A stretch of 64,000 bases of DNA, taken from contig NC_059072.1 of the NCBI RefSeq assembly GCF_020497125.1, positions 276,564,045 to 276,628,044 of the forward strand, written 5' to 3'. Shown here piece by piece: positions 21,990-33,089 of the stretch. The stretch comes from Mauremys mutica (Eukaryota > Chordata > Testudines > Geoemydidae). The number at the start of each line of letters is the position of its first letter. The stretch's first letter is position 1. The position numbers were made by a program, and so were the translations under genes. Below the pieces are notes generated by a model. The model did not search any database, was not told the origin of the DNA, and saw nothing but the letters and a program-made list of their open reading frames with translations.

Positions 21990-22619
21990 TTCACCAGACT
22001 GCTGTATTAGGACCCATACATTGGGCCCATATGCCTTCAAGTTCCCCTTTCTCTGGTCAGGATTCAGTCACCGTCTCTGATTCCAGCCTTTCTGGCATAT
22101 TTCCAGGGCACGAACTTTCTGTCTGATACTCCTCCTTGGAAGTACGACCCTGTGACCCAGATGCCCTAGATCCCCAGGACAATGATGAGTTCCAGAACAC
22201 CTCAGTAGCTTAATCACACCCTTTACCAGAACTCCACTCTTGTGGGCACTCTGGTTTATAGTTTACCCCTTCATGGAAATGTGATAGTCAAAGAAAAAAG
22301 GTTTTGCAAAGGCATTTCCAAAAACAACCACTCTAAACTTTAGACATGACAAATGGAATGCAAAATAAGAAACAGCTGTATGCAATTTTTTCCTTTCCAC
22401 TTGAGTGTTCTTCGGGAGTCAGAGACCCCTCTCTTGGAGTTCACTCCTCCAGCACATGCTTCTCTTCCCATTCTGCTCAGTCAGAGAAAGATGCTTCAAG
22501 CAGACCTGATCCTTTTATAACTTCCAGTCTCCTTTGCCATGTGACTCTCTGGTCAGCCTCAACCCCACTGGATTCCAGATTTGAAAACCTGTTTATCATG
22601 ATGCAATAGACAGTAGAGC
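21990..22619. other. No gene seen
   Basis: Ordinary sequence with pyrimidine-rich parts. The frame at 22346-22609 is not protein-like. Confidence 0.4.
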
Positions 22620-22990
22620 TGGATCAAAATTTCCAGATGAATAGTTTATTTGACAAAAATGCAGTTTTGGTCAATCCAATACTATTCACAAATTGGACAC
22701 AAATAGTTTTATCCATTCACAAAATGGCCAGAGGAGGAGGTGGTAGTGTGTGTGGGGGTGGGTGGGAGTAGACTGCTGGTGCTGTCACTCTAGCACATTG
22801 TTTAGGGTGCTTCCCCTGGGATGTGGGAGACCCAGGCTCTAATTCCCACGCTAGTAGAAACCCAACATGGACTTTTTCAATTCTCTGAAAATTTGGTAAT
22901 AATACAGATTCAGTTCAAATTGAACTGATATTTTTTGAACTACCACTGAATGAAAAAAAAATCAATTATTCTACTAGATCTAGGAGACAG
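22620..22990 (+). repeat. tRNA-headed SINE-like repeat (tentative)
   Basis: The segment CTCTAGCACATTGTTTAGGG followed by CTTCCCCTGGGATGTGGGAG and ACCCAGGCTCTAATTCCC resembles a decayed tRNA-derived pol III promoter (A-box region, then B-box region). The flanks, GATCAAAATTTCCAGATG and AATTCTCTGAAAATTTGG, are A/T-rich and weakly palindromic. It is old. Confidence 0.35.
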
Positions 22991-23053
22991 TTCTTTATCA
23001 AAGAGTGCTTCCATTTGAAAAGAAGATTGTCAAGGTTTACCAGCTGTCCATTC

Positions 23054-23835
23054 ATAGAATTATAGAATCTCAGGGTTGGAAGGGACCTCAGGAGGTCATC
23101 TAGTCCAACCCACTGCTCAAAACAGGACCAATTCCCAACTAAATCATCCCAGCCAGGGCTTTGTCAAGCCTGACCTTAAAAACCTCTAAGGAAGGAGATT
23201 ATACCACCTCCCTAGGTAACCGATTCCAGTGCTTCACCACCCTCCTAGTGAAAACGTTTTTTCTAATATCCAACCTAATATCCCACTGCAACTTGAGACC
23301 ATTATTCCTTGTTCTGTCATCAGGTACCACTGAGAACAGTCTAGATCCATCCTCTTTGGAACCCCCTTTCAGGTAGTTGAAAGCAGCTATCAAATCCCCC
23401 CTCATTCTTCTCTTCTTCAGACTAAACAATCCCAGCTCCCTCAGCCTCTCCTCATAAGTCATGTGCTCCAGCCCCCTAATCATTTGTGTTGCCCTCCACT
23501 GGACTCTTTCCAATTTTTCCACATCCTTCTTGTAGTGTGGGGCCCACAACAGTACTCCAGATGAGGCCTCACCAATGTCGAATAGAGGGGAATGATCACG
23601 TCCCTCGATCTGCTGACAACGCCCCTACTTATACAGCCCCAAATGCCCTTAGCCTTCTTGGCAACAAGGGCACACTGTTCACTCATATTCAGCTTCTCGT
23701 CCACTGTAACCCCTAGGTCCTTTTCTGCAGAACTGCTTTCTAGCCATTCGATCCCTAGTCTGTAGCAGTGAATGGGATTCTTCCATCCTAAGTGCAGGAC
23801 TCTGTATTTGTCCTTGTTGAACCTCATTATCGCTA
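23054..23835 (-). mobile_element. CR1 LINE, 5'-truncated 3' portion
   Basis: The reverse complement carries the C-terminal part of ORF2 ([75 protein letters not shown]) and the CR1 3' core, ending in a CTATAATTCTATG-type tail at 23054. The copy is truncated at about 23835 inside the reverse-transcriptase thumb. A frameshift separates two overlapping frames near 23500. It is the same subfamily type as 1046-4620, whose C-terminal coding region can be compared directly. Confidence 0.92.
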
Positions 23836-24144
23836 GCCCTTTAGCGCCACCCCTTGGAATTTCAGTCCAAGAGAGGGTAAAAGACAGTAGGGGAGGCACA
23901 GACAAGTCTTGCAATCATTATTGAGTTTATAAATTGTTGTAGATACATAGAGTTCACAATATCAAACAGAATTAATAAGTTGTACATAGTTCCCCTAAAC
24001 TGTCACAAGGAGACAGCTTAATTTCTTACCTTCTTAAATGTTAGTTAAGTTTTGGAGTCAGAATATGACAGGTCCTTTTGTAGGCGTGCAAGCAGGGCAG
24101 AAGTGTGCTCAAGGAGCCTCCTTTCTTTGCATGTCCTGCTATAG

Positions 24145-24477
24145 CATTGTTTCTCAAACTGGGGTCACCGCTTGTGTAGAGAAAGCCCCTGGAGGGCCAG
24201 GCCGGTTTGTTTATCTGCCCCGTCCGCAGGTCCGGCCGATTGCGGCTCCCACTGGCCGCAGTTCACCGCTGCAGGGCAATGGGAGCTGCTGGAAGCAGCG
24301 CGGGCCGAGGGACGTACTGGCCGCCACTTCCAGCAGCTCCCATTGGCCTGCAGTGGTGAACCGCGGCCAGTGGGAGCCGCGATCGGCCGGACCTGCATAC
24401 AGAGCAGGTAAACAAACCAGCCCGGACTGCCAGGGGATTTCCCTACAGAAGCGGTGACCCCAGTTTGAGAAACATTG
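24145..24477. mobile_element. hAT-type MITE, complete (TTTCTCAAACTGGGGTC family)
   Basis: The termini are CATTGTTTCTCAAACTGGGG and its near-exact complement CCCCAGTTTGAGAAACATTG. Flanks are TGCTATAG (24137-24144) and TGCTACAG (24478-24485), an 8-bp duplication with one change. The interior (GGTTTGTTTATCTGCC, CGGCTCCCACTGGCCGC, GCCAGTGGGAGCCGCGATCGG) is shared with the CAGGGGTCGGCAACC family although the outer about 50 bp differ. It is 333 bp long and does not code. The 23836-24136 flank holds nothing I recognise. Confidence 0.9.
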
Positions 24478-24485
24478 TGCTACAG

Positions 24486-25279
24486 GGACTACCAGACCTT
24501 ACTTCCCTGTACCCTTGGGACCACAGGGACTGATCCTCCATTAGGTACAAATTGCTCCAAAAGGCCATAGTCCTGGCTTCTTTTGCACTGGCCCTCAGAG
24601 AAGGACTCATGTGCAGGGGTGAGTAATAGATGGAAATAGCAGCAGGCACACTTGTTCTGTGAGGTAGGAAGTTCCATGAAGTAGAATGCCTCCCAGAGCT
24701 CTCCATGATGTGAAGTAGAGCACCGCACTAACTTCAGTGCGGGCCAGTGCCTCACAGACAAAAAGGAGTCCTTAATTAGTGTTGAAGCAATTTTGCAATT
24801 ATTTTGCCATTAACTTATATTAATCTAGTGTAGACTGCATAAATGTTAAATTCTGGATGGGCACAGCAAAATAAAATGCTTGACACGATCACAGGGGTGG
24901 AGATCTCTGTTTCAGTGACATGTCCAGTTCAAAAAAGTCAAAAGAGGACTAGATTTACATAAGTTAAATGGCCAAATATAAATAGAAGCAAAGTATGGAA
25001 TGACGTATGAGTTAATTCCTGCACTTAAAACTATATTTAGCATTTCTATTTCTCACCCAAGAAACATGTTATGGCCTCCCAGGTACTGAGCATCAGAATT
25101 CTCACTCAAATCAGCGGGAACTGAATGTATTCAGCCTTGTGCAGGAGGCTTTTGGTAATTGACTGTTCTGTGAGTTACTGACTCACAAGTCCTGACTCAC
25201 TGATGGTTTGTCCATATGTAAAAACAGCAGCTTTATATCATCCAAAAGAGGGCCTTTCCCAACAGGACAGAAACCTCAC
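24486..25279. other. No gene seen
   Basis: Ordinary sequence without recognised repeats. The small frames overlap on both strands and look random. Confidence 0.4.
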
Positions 25280-26190
25280 TGTGACATTGCACTCCATATA
25301 TTTTATGGAAATATGTTTATAAGTGTGAATATGATGTAACTGAAATATGCTTTATGCAAAAGGTCTCTTGTAAGGTATCATTACAAAGCTTATGATTTAC
25401 TGACTGTGTTTATCCTATTTGTATGAATGTATCATTTTTGTATCTGAAGCTAGAAATCTGAAGTGTTACTCTGAAGTCCTATTGTAGCTATGCAAAGTAG
25501 CTTGGAATCTTGATGGCTCCCATCAACTAAGACAATTGGTTGTAAATGGCTCTCTTCATTTGTAAGCCTTCCTGTATATGTGGGTGCCAGCCAGGGAGTA
25601 ATGAAGTCTCAAAGGACATGTGAACATGTCACATGATACTGGAATCCATCTTAAACCTGGTGCTTTTCCATTTAGAAGGACGGGTGGGAACCCAGAGAGA
25701 GACAAAGGATTCCCGCCTTGTGCCAAAGATATAAAAGGGGATGGAACAGAACAAAGGGGGCTGCCAGTCATGAGAAATCCCTGAGTTACCACCTGAGCTG
25801 GAACAACAAGGCCTGTACCAGGGGAAAGGATTGGGCCTAGATTAGAAAGGCGTCTAGTCTGTGAAAGAAGCTTATTGGAACATCTCTAAAGGTGGGATTT
25901 ACCTGTAATCAGTATCTTAAATGTATTAGGCTTAGACTTGTGTGTTTTGTTTTATTTTGCTTAGTAACTAACTTTGTTCTGTCTGTTATTCCTTGAAACC
26001 ACTTCAATCCTACTTTTTATACTTAATAAAATCACTTTTGTTTATTAATTAACCCAGAGTAAGTGATTAATACCTATATGGGTGCTGGAGATAAGAAACC
26101 TGCTGAGCAGGTTAAAGTCTGCAGCTTTGTGGCATGGGCAAACCAAGTACCAGTTCTTGCCAGGACTTTAGCCTCAGCCAAGCAGTGACA
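25280..26190 (+). mobile_element. LTR-like element
   Basis: It begins TGTGACATTGCACTCC and ends near CAAGCAGTGACA. It has ACAAAGGATTCCCGCC, a TATA-like ATATAAAAGGGG near 25730 and TTAATAAAATCAC (polyadenylation-like) near 26025, in LTR order. The homologous, truncated copy is at 13860-14755. The flanking target duplication is not convincing, so the right end may be inexact. Confidence 0.55.
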
Positions 26191-26199
26191 AACTGATTG

Positions 26200-27130
26200 T
26201 TGAAACCAGTCTTTCACCTGTGTGTTAGTATGACTAAGGGGTATTGGAATTATAACAATGTTTTTAGTGTTTAGACTTTATTAAATGTTTGTAAGTTTCT
26301 GCATGCATTAATCTAACATAATTTCTCTTTTACCTGTTATCAGGTAATATTTAAGTTTTGCTTTATAACTATAAAAAATGTTTGCTCTGGAACAGTGAAC
26401 CTATCAGGAGGTTCTCCTGCCCATCAAGAAGGCCTTTCAAAACTAAATGGATTATTGTGGGACATCACTATAAAAAGACTTTGATTGTGCCTGCACACAC
26501 ATGAAGAGGCCATGTGCAAAAAGACAGATCCCATCTGCTTGAATTCTGTAAGGAGGAAATAAAGAAAGCTGACAAGAAAATTGCTTATGTCTCTTTTGCT
26601 CTTTGGACTCTGAGAGGGCTGGAGTTATGAAACAGAAGCAGAGATCCCCAGGGTCAACCTGGGTTTGTCATTGCTGACAGAGTGCTATAACTCTGTTACC
26701 TTTTGGAACCACAGACTAACTCATTTGTGTATATGTTTGCCTTCTTTAGCCTGTAAATAACTCATTTTGTTCCTAGTTAATAAATCCTTAGTTTACTATA
26801 GGATTGTCCACAAGCATTGTCTTTGATGTGAGATCTGAGGTACACACTGACCTGGGGTAAGTGACTGGTTTCTTGGGCCTGGAGGGAACCTGAATCTTTT
26901 GTGATCTTTGGTGTAGAGCAACCAACTATTACTACATCCAACTTGCCTGGATGGCAAGATAGACTGGAATGCCCAATTGGACTATCTGTGGCTCCATGAT
27001 AAGATTGTTATAGTGCTTCAGGAGTTCACAGTTGTTTTAATTATAGAACATGAAACCCGTTTTGGGGTTCTCTACCCTGCTTTTTGATAGTCTGCCCTGA
27101 GGTTAGCACTCATGGTCAAACCATTCCATA
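26200..27130 (+). mobile_element. Second LTR-like stretch (tentative)
   Basis: An AATAAA-type signal in GTTAATAAATCCTTAG near 26780 is followed by a GGATTGTCCACAAGC and CTGACCTGGGGTAAGTGACTGG segment typical of the R-U5 end of some reptile LTRs. A TATAAAAAG box lies near 26472. Borders are uncertain. Confidence 0.35.
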
Positions 27131-27415
27131 CAGTGTGGGAATCTCATTGTGATTTTTTAAATATGCTTTTCATAGTGATATGCTTATAATACTGATATGT
27201 AAATATGTGAATATGTATGCACCCACACACACACATATACTCACACAAACATACTTTTCTTCATAATGCTTTACTCAATGGGAAGTTATGAGTGCTTTTC
27301 TTTTTATAGAACACACAAATTTCAAAGTAGATATAAAATATTGTATAGGAAGTGATATGACTTAGTTCTTCTATAAAAATATATCTTAAATTCTTACAGC
27401 ACATCCTTTGAACTC

Positions 27416-27812
27416 TGTGACAGAGTCCAGAGAACCAACAGGTGAACCAGCACTCTGATCACTGTAAATCCAATTATTTCCCACAGAGAGGACCTGATTG
27501 AGGGAAATAGTAGTTAATTACTAGATCAGCCTGGGTTGGGAGCGCTTAAGAGCTAATTAGCACTTTAAATGCAGGAGTAGAAATAGAGCACAGGAAGGAA
27601 GTGTGAACAAGGTTAGGGTTTCAGCCTTTCTGTGGAGAGATCTCATCTCTCTGGAAAAAGGGGATGATGATTATATAACACTGCAAATAGAATTGCTGTA
27701 CAGAAGTATAAGTGTGGTGGCTGACATAACAAAGTGCACAGGAGTAATTACAAACCAGAGGTGTCAGCCATTTGTGGAAGAAAACAGAAGTGGAGAGCTA
27801 CACCGTGTCACA
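27416..27812. mobile_element. Short solo LTR-like element
   Basis: It starts TGTGACAGAG and ends CCGTGTCACA (inverted ends TGTGAC/GTCACA). Flanks are GAACTC (27410-27415) and AAACTC (27813-27818), a 6-bp duplication with one difference. There is no second copy and no internal coding region. A 6-bp duplication would fit a class II ERV-like LTR. The (CA)n-rich stretch 27218-27250 lies upstream. Confidence 0.5.
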
Positions 27813-27819
27813 AAACTCT

Positions 27820-28659
27820 AAGATAAATTGTGCTAAAAACACAAGCAAATAAAGCACAATGTAGTTTGCAAAGAGACCTATACTATCAAGATTTAGGATC
27901 CTCTCCATTAAGATCTCATTTTTTAATTGTCAAAATTGTCTATTTACCTCGATTAGGGGTACACTAGGTAATACGAAATAATACATTAAGTTTCAATGAT
28001 ATGTAATTTCAGTGAACTGAAAAGAAAATCTTATATTATGCCAACTTACATATCACTATATGGGAAGTGACTGTAATCCATTTTATACTTGAAAAACAGA
28101 TTTCACTAGAAAATAAACCAGACACTGAACATGACTACCCCAGGGGATAGAGGCAGTTTACTTCATTCTAAATGGAGTGTTTTTAGGTTTTTTGGATAAC
28201 TTCTGAAAACAAAGAGCCCATTGTTCAATATATTGACAAGCAGATGGAAGTGAATAGCAGGCATTGCAAAGCAAAATAATTATAAAATAAAAGAACAATT
28301 ACCTATTTTTAACAAATTCATACAAGTACAAAAAGTACTGAACTCATAAATAGAACAGAAGCAGTTCCAGCAAGTAGTAAACTGCAGGCATTTTCAACAG
28401 AATTATCTGTCATTCCAGATTAGTGTTCACAGATGGACCATATATTACAGGACCATTACTGAAATTGGAGAGCAGCGAATTTTATGTAATGCTGACAGAA
28501 TGTCAGGCATTGGCAAGAGAGGAAGGGTATATGAGAAAGATATGTCACAGTGAGAGCAGTAATGAAAATAACAGTTAGAAAAATAGCTGTTCCAGCTGAA
28601 AAACAGGAAAACAATAGCTGGAGGACAAAGAAAAACATACTATATCACCAATTTTCACT
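27820..28659. other. No gene seen
   Basis: AT-rich DNA with no recognised element. Confidence 0.5.
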
Positions 28660-28667
28660 ATATAGTG

Positions 28668-28858
28668 CAGTGGTGGGCAACCTGCGGCCCGTGGGCCACA
28701 TGTGGCCTGTCAGGGTAATCCGATTGTGGGCCGCGAGACATTTTGCTAACATTGACCATCCACAGGCACGGCCCCACACAGTTCCCAGTGGCCACGGTTT
28801 GCCGTTCCGCACCAATGGGAGCTGCGGGAAGCGTCAGGCTGCAGGTTGCCCACCACTG
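28668..28858. mobile_element. hAT-type MITE, complete short form (CAGTGGTGGGCAACC)
   Basis: The termini are CAGTGGTGGGCAACC and GGTTGCCCACCACTG. It is flanked by a perfect 8-bp duplication ATATAGTG (28660-28667 and 28859-28866). The interior has CATTTTGCTAACATTGAC and CCACAGGCACGGCCCC, then CCCAGTGGCCACGGTTTGCC. It is related to the element at 44652-44944 (ACATTTTGCTGATGTTG). It is 191 bp long, a probable internal-deletion derivative. Confidence 0.9.
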
Positions 28859-28866
28859 ATATAGTG

Positions 28867-30380
28867 ATTTTATTCTAAGTGGTGAAAGTAGTTCATAAAA
28901 TGGATAATTATTATCCCTGTGATAGAGATGTTATGGATTCAGGGAATATAGGGACAGATCCAAAGTTCACTGAAGTCAATGGAAAGATTCTCAGTGACTA
29001 AAGTTGGCTTTAACACAGGTCTTTTGAGCTTCCAGCTCTGACTTCACCAGGCTGTTCCAAAAAGCAAAGCAGAACAAAGTAAATAATAGAGATGTAGCAA
29101 GTGTGACTTCATGCTTCAATTTTCATTTAAGTATTTCTTCTTTATGGTTTAACATATTATATATTGACCAATTGTTATTCATGACAAGGAAATACGTATT
29201 TGAAATGTATGCCACTAAGCCAACCTGATAGATCAGCTGGTGAAATATTGACTTATGGTATATACTTATCTATACTTATGGTTCTGTGTAATTGATTTGG
29301 GTCCTGATACTGCAAATGAAACAACCATCCTTCTAAAAGATCACAGCCATAAATAGCACAAGTCTCATTAGGATAGCCTTGCAATGACTGCAGGAAAAAT
29401 TACGTAACAGTTTGAAATTAGAAAGCTGGAAAATTGCAGCCCAACATGGTTAAATTAATGGCAACATAAAGGCCACAACTTGATCAATTCAAGCTCTTGA
29501 ATATCCTCCTTAGGGATATGATGTGCTACTTTTGTCAGTGTGTTTATTCATAGATCAAATACACCTACATGACTTGGACCTTATTGTTAGGTTTGTATCC
29601 TATAAACCATAATTTGTCTGATTTGTTCTATTATAGGTGTCACACATTACAAGTAGAAAATAAGGTAAGATATTTGCCCCTGAGGAGTCTGCAACTGAAT
29701 AGAGCTAGAAAATGAGTTGATATAACTAGTGGAATTCCATAGAAAGGGAAGAGGCAGAAAGTATTCCCAAGCAAGCTGGTACAATTGCCAACCCCTCCTG
29801 GGGCATCTAGTGTGACACCAATGCCTGGCTGGGCACCAGGTGTACTAATCTTAGGCAAGCACTGTGAACATTGTCAATTACTAAGACTGTATCACCCAGC
29901 AATCCATTTGCCTGCAAGCACCATGCTTCTTTCAGGGCCACCCAAACACCCTGAGTCTATGACCTACTCTTCTTTCACTGCCTTCCACCCGCCATGGAAT
30001 CACCCCCATTCTGGCAACCTGAATCCCTCCTGAGCAGAGGAAAAGAGCTTTAGAAGGTGTAATGCACTTCTGTTTTCTGATCTATTGTCATTTTAATGCT
30101 GCCTGCAGTGACTCAGGATCATGAATACTCACATCAGAGCAGACTGTTAAGTGTCAAAGCACAAAACCCAAATTGTTGGGGAGTTCTATACTTTGCCAAC
30201 TTTCTAATTGTTGGTAACTTGACCCCTGAGGCCCAATCCATGCTCCGCCTCTTACCCCAAGGCCCCACCTCGTCATTCACTCTTCTCCCTCCCCCCAAAC
30301 TTTACTTTATCGTCTCCAATTCCCTCCCTCCCAAACTGGGCTCCCTCTTCTCTGGGGCTGGGACAGGAGCTGCTTCAGCC
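28867..30380. other. No gene seen
   Basis: AT-rich to mid-GC sequence. A short segment near 29665-29700 (AAGATATTTGCCCCTGAGGA) may be another L2/MIR-like scrap. The proline-rich frames at 29785-30383 look compositional. Confidence 0.4.
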
Positions 30381-30469
30381 TGATGAGGAACCTGCCTGCA
30401 GGTAGGAGGCAGCTCTGGCTCAGCAGGGGTTGGTGTGGGTTAATGACCCAGCACCACCACCACCCCGCC

Positions 30470-30735
30470 TTGCAGTAACTGAACTTTTGGTGTCGAGTCT
30501 GCACATCTGATTGGGCACTATCAGGTCCCTTTTTCAACTGGACGTTCCAGTTGAAAACTGTGCAGCAGGGATGACTAAAAAAAGACGTAAAAAAACACGT
30601 GGGGCTTGTACTCACCAGGTGGCGCTCCTAGTCTTTGGCAGCGGGTCCTTCACTCACTCCGGGTCTTCGGCGGCACTGAAGGACCCGCCGCCGAAGTGCC
30701 GCCGAAGACCTGAAGTGCCGCCGGGTGAGTAAAAA
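30470..30735 (-). repeat. GC-rich composite repeat, inverted relative to 12811-13650
   Basis: AGGTCCCTTTTTCAACTGGA followed by CGTTCCAGTTGAAAAC corresponds to the reverse complement of the TCCGTTTTTTGACTGGAAC type at 13110. It adjoins a palindromic GCC-rich segment, GGGTCTTCGGCGGCACTGAA and GGACCCGCCGCCGAAGTGCC (30660-30720), which recurs at 31080-31330. The stretch 30736-31056 that follows is more GC-rich repeat DNA with no clear structure. Confidence 0.4.
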
Positions 30736-31056
30736 TTAAAAAGGAGCCTCTAGCCAAGGAAGGGATTCTTGGCCTCTTGCCCCCCACCTCCCCGGCAGCC
30801 CTGCCACTGGGCGCGGGGCCCTCTTAGGCACGGGGCCCGATTTGGGGGAATTGGCCTAAACCCGGCCCTGCAAGGCATCCAGACACAAAAGCCAAAAAAC
30901 AGATTGTTAGGGTAAAACCCTGACAGGTGGCAACCTAAGTTCCCTGTAAGCTGTGCAAGCACTCAGGAAACCCATCCGGGGACCTGTCACAGCTGAGGGA
31001 GGGGCGCCTCTTCCCCGACCCCAACCTAGCCCGGCCCTCAAACTGCCACGACTGAG

Positions 31057-31433
31057 CAGGGCCGCGCAGAGGATTCAGGGGGCCTTGGGTCTTCGGTGGC
31101 AGGGGGCACCCGCTTCAGCGGTAATTCGGCATTGGGGGGTCCTTCCACTCTGGGACCTGCCGCCGAAGTGCCCTGAAGACCCGCGGCGGAGGCCCCCCGC
31201 CACCGAATTACCACCAAAGACCCGGGATTTCAGCGGCAGGTCCCACTTCGGCGGTAATTCGGCGGCGGGGGGTCCTCCTGCCCCAAAGCGGAAGGACCCC
31301 TCGCCGCCGAAGACCCAGAGCGGAAGAAGCGATTGAAGGACCCCGCTCCAGGGGCCCTGAAAAACTCTCGTGGGGGCCCCTGAGGGGTCCGGGGCAAATT
31401 GCCCCACTTGCCCCCCCCCCCCGGGCGGCCCTG
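31057..31433. mobile_element. GC-rich MITE-like element with CAGGGCCGC ends
   Basis: It opens CAGGGCCGCGCAGAGG and closes CCGGGCGGCCCTG, inverted ends of about 11 bp. The inside is a GC-rich palindrome of GGTCTTCGGCGG and CCGCCGAAGACCC-type units. The 8-bp flanks (CGACTGAG and TGACCAGG) agree at four positions and differ by transitions at the other four, so a decayed hAT-type duplication is possible but not proven. Confidence 0.5.
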
Positions 31434-32165
31434 TGACCAGGGTGGCTTCCTGGCCCCAACTATGCTGCGGCCCAGACCTACTGCAGCCGGGGCGCCCTTA
31501 CCCCGGCCCTGCCCATCCGGGGCAGCGCGGCATGGTCCATCCCTAGCTGCGGCCGGGGCGGCCCAGCCTGACCCGAGCCACAGTCGCCCGGACCCAGACC
31601 CAAACCCAAATCTGGGCGGCCTGGCCCGGGCAGCCCGGCCCCAGCTGCAGTGGCCTGGCTCGAGCCCTGGCTAGGGTGGCCCGGCCCTGTCATGGCTGGG
31701 GCACCCCTCCCAAAACCTAGTACCAGCCCAGACGTGCCATGGCCAGGGCACCCCTCCCTGAACCTAGTCCCAGTCTGGACCTGCAGGGGCCAAGGGAAGG
31801 GTGCCTGTCCTGCATCTCCAGCCCAGGTGGGGAGAGGTGCCTCTTCCCCACAGCCCAGGTGCTGCTGCAGGAACAGAGAGCTGGGGGGAGTCCTCTCTAC
31901 GCACCATAGCTCCAGAGCACCCTCCTGAAACCCAAACCCCTCATCTCTGTCACCACTCCAGAGCCCACATCCCCAACCGGAGCCCTTCCTTCCCACCCCA
32001 ACCCTCTGCCCCAGCCCTGAACCCCCTCCCACACTCCGAACCCCTCAGCCCCACCCCCACCACATGAATTTTGTTATGTTCACTGATATGAAGGTGATGT
32101 GTCACACATCACCTCCATATTGGTGCTAATAACAAAAATCATTCTGCGCATGGGTGGGACAAATT
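31434..32165. repeat. GC-rich repeat with terminal hairpin
   Basis: A C-rich imperfect tandem (CACCCCAACCC and CCCAGCCCTGAACCCC-like units, 31900-32060) is followed by a near-perfect hairpin at 32065-32143. Its arms are TTTTGTTATGTTCACTGATA and the complement of TATTGGTGCTAATAACAAAA, with GGTGATGTGTCACACATCACC at its centre. The long proline- and glycine-rich frames here are compositional. I see no promoter of a host gene. Confidence 0.5.
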
Positions 32166-32689
32166 GGAGGGAATACTGGTGGTAACTCTCTTCTATGCTA
32201 AGATTTCACCAACCAATTCAATAATAAGAAATTCAGGCTAAGCAACTGTCAATCTCTTTCTTATGCCTAGAAAACCTTGCACCCCAGAGTCCAAGCAGCT
32301 CAGAGATAATCATTTCCTTCTGGGGGAGTTTTGATCCCCTTCCTACCATGTGCTTTGAGCTGCAAACTCACCTGATGGAAGGAATCCACTTGCATGACTC
32401 ATCTTTGAGGCAGGGGAAGGAGGGAGGATATAGCTACAAAGTCCTCTGCCCCATTTAACACCCAACAGTCCATCTGGTGTTGATGGACCTATTTTGTTGG
32501 ACAGGATGAAACACCTTTTGCTGAAGATTGGTACTTCACACTAGTTAATATCTTTCTTCTGTCTAGTGAGTTACGCAGTCAGAGGTTCACAATGCAACTA
32601 CTCAAATATTATGTTACAATACGGGGTACAGATGTTATGTTTAAGGTAAATGTGTGCAGCAACTCACCTGCATTCAATAAAGTCTAAAC

Positions 32690-32948
32690 CAGGGATCAGC
32701 AACCATTGGCATGCAGCTCACCAGGGCTGGGCCAGTTTGTTTACCTGCTGCATCCACAGATTCAGCCGATCGCAGCTCCCACTGGCCATGGTTCTCCATC
32801 ACAGGCCAATGGGGGGCTGTGGGAAGTGGCATGGGCCTAGGGATGTGCTGGCCACCACTTCCCGCCACCCCCATTGGCCTGGAGCGGCAAACCGCGGCCA
32901 GTGGGAGCTGCGATCGGCTGGCCACGTGCCAAAGGTTGCCGATCCCTG
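32690..32948. mobile_element. hAT-type MITE, complete (259 bp)
   Basis: The termini are CAGGGATCAGCAACC and GGTTGCCGATCCCTG. It is flanked by a perfect 8-bp duplication GTCTAAAC (32682-32689 and 32949-32956), which fits nTnnnnAn. The family core GCCAGTGGGAGCTGCGATCGG is intact; the right arm lacks about 75 bp compared with 3986-4320. Confidence 0.92.
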
Positions 32949-33089
32949 GTCTAAACACATTCTTATAAATCTAATACCTATTTTAAGAATACTAAAACAC
33001 AAAACTGATTCTAGCTATGCATTTGTCAGTGTTCCATTGAGATGTGGGCAATTGGTTAACCAATTTATCACCCAGATCAACATGATCTC

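Noticed and set aside
24038..24457. 139-residue frame
   Set aside because: Most of it is translated from the palindromic hAT MITE; similar frames appear in every MITE copy and on both strands.
30630..31450. CpG-island promoter of a host gene
   Set aside because: The G/C-rich sequence consists of inverted repeat units and a MITE-like element; no downstream exon was found.
31478..32032. 184-residue Gly/Pro-rich frame on the minus strand
   Set aside because: It comes from a GC-rich imperfect tandem repeat without stops because of composition.
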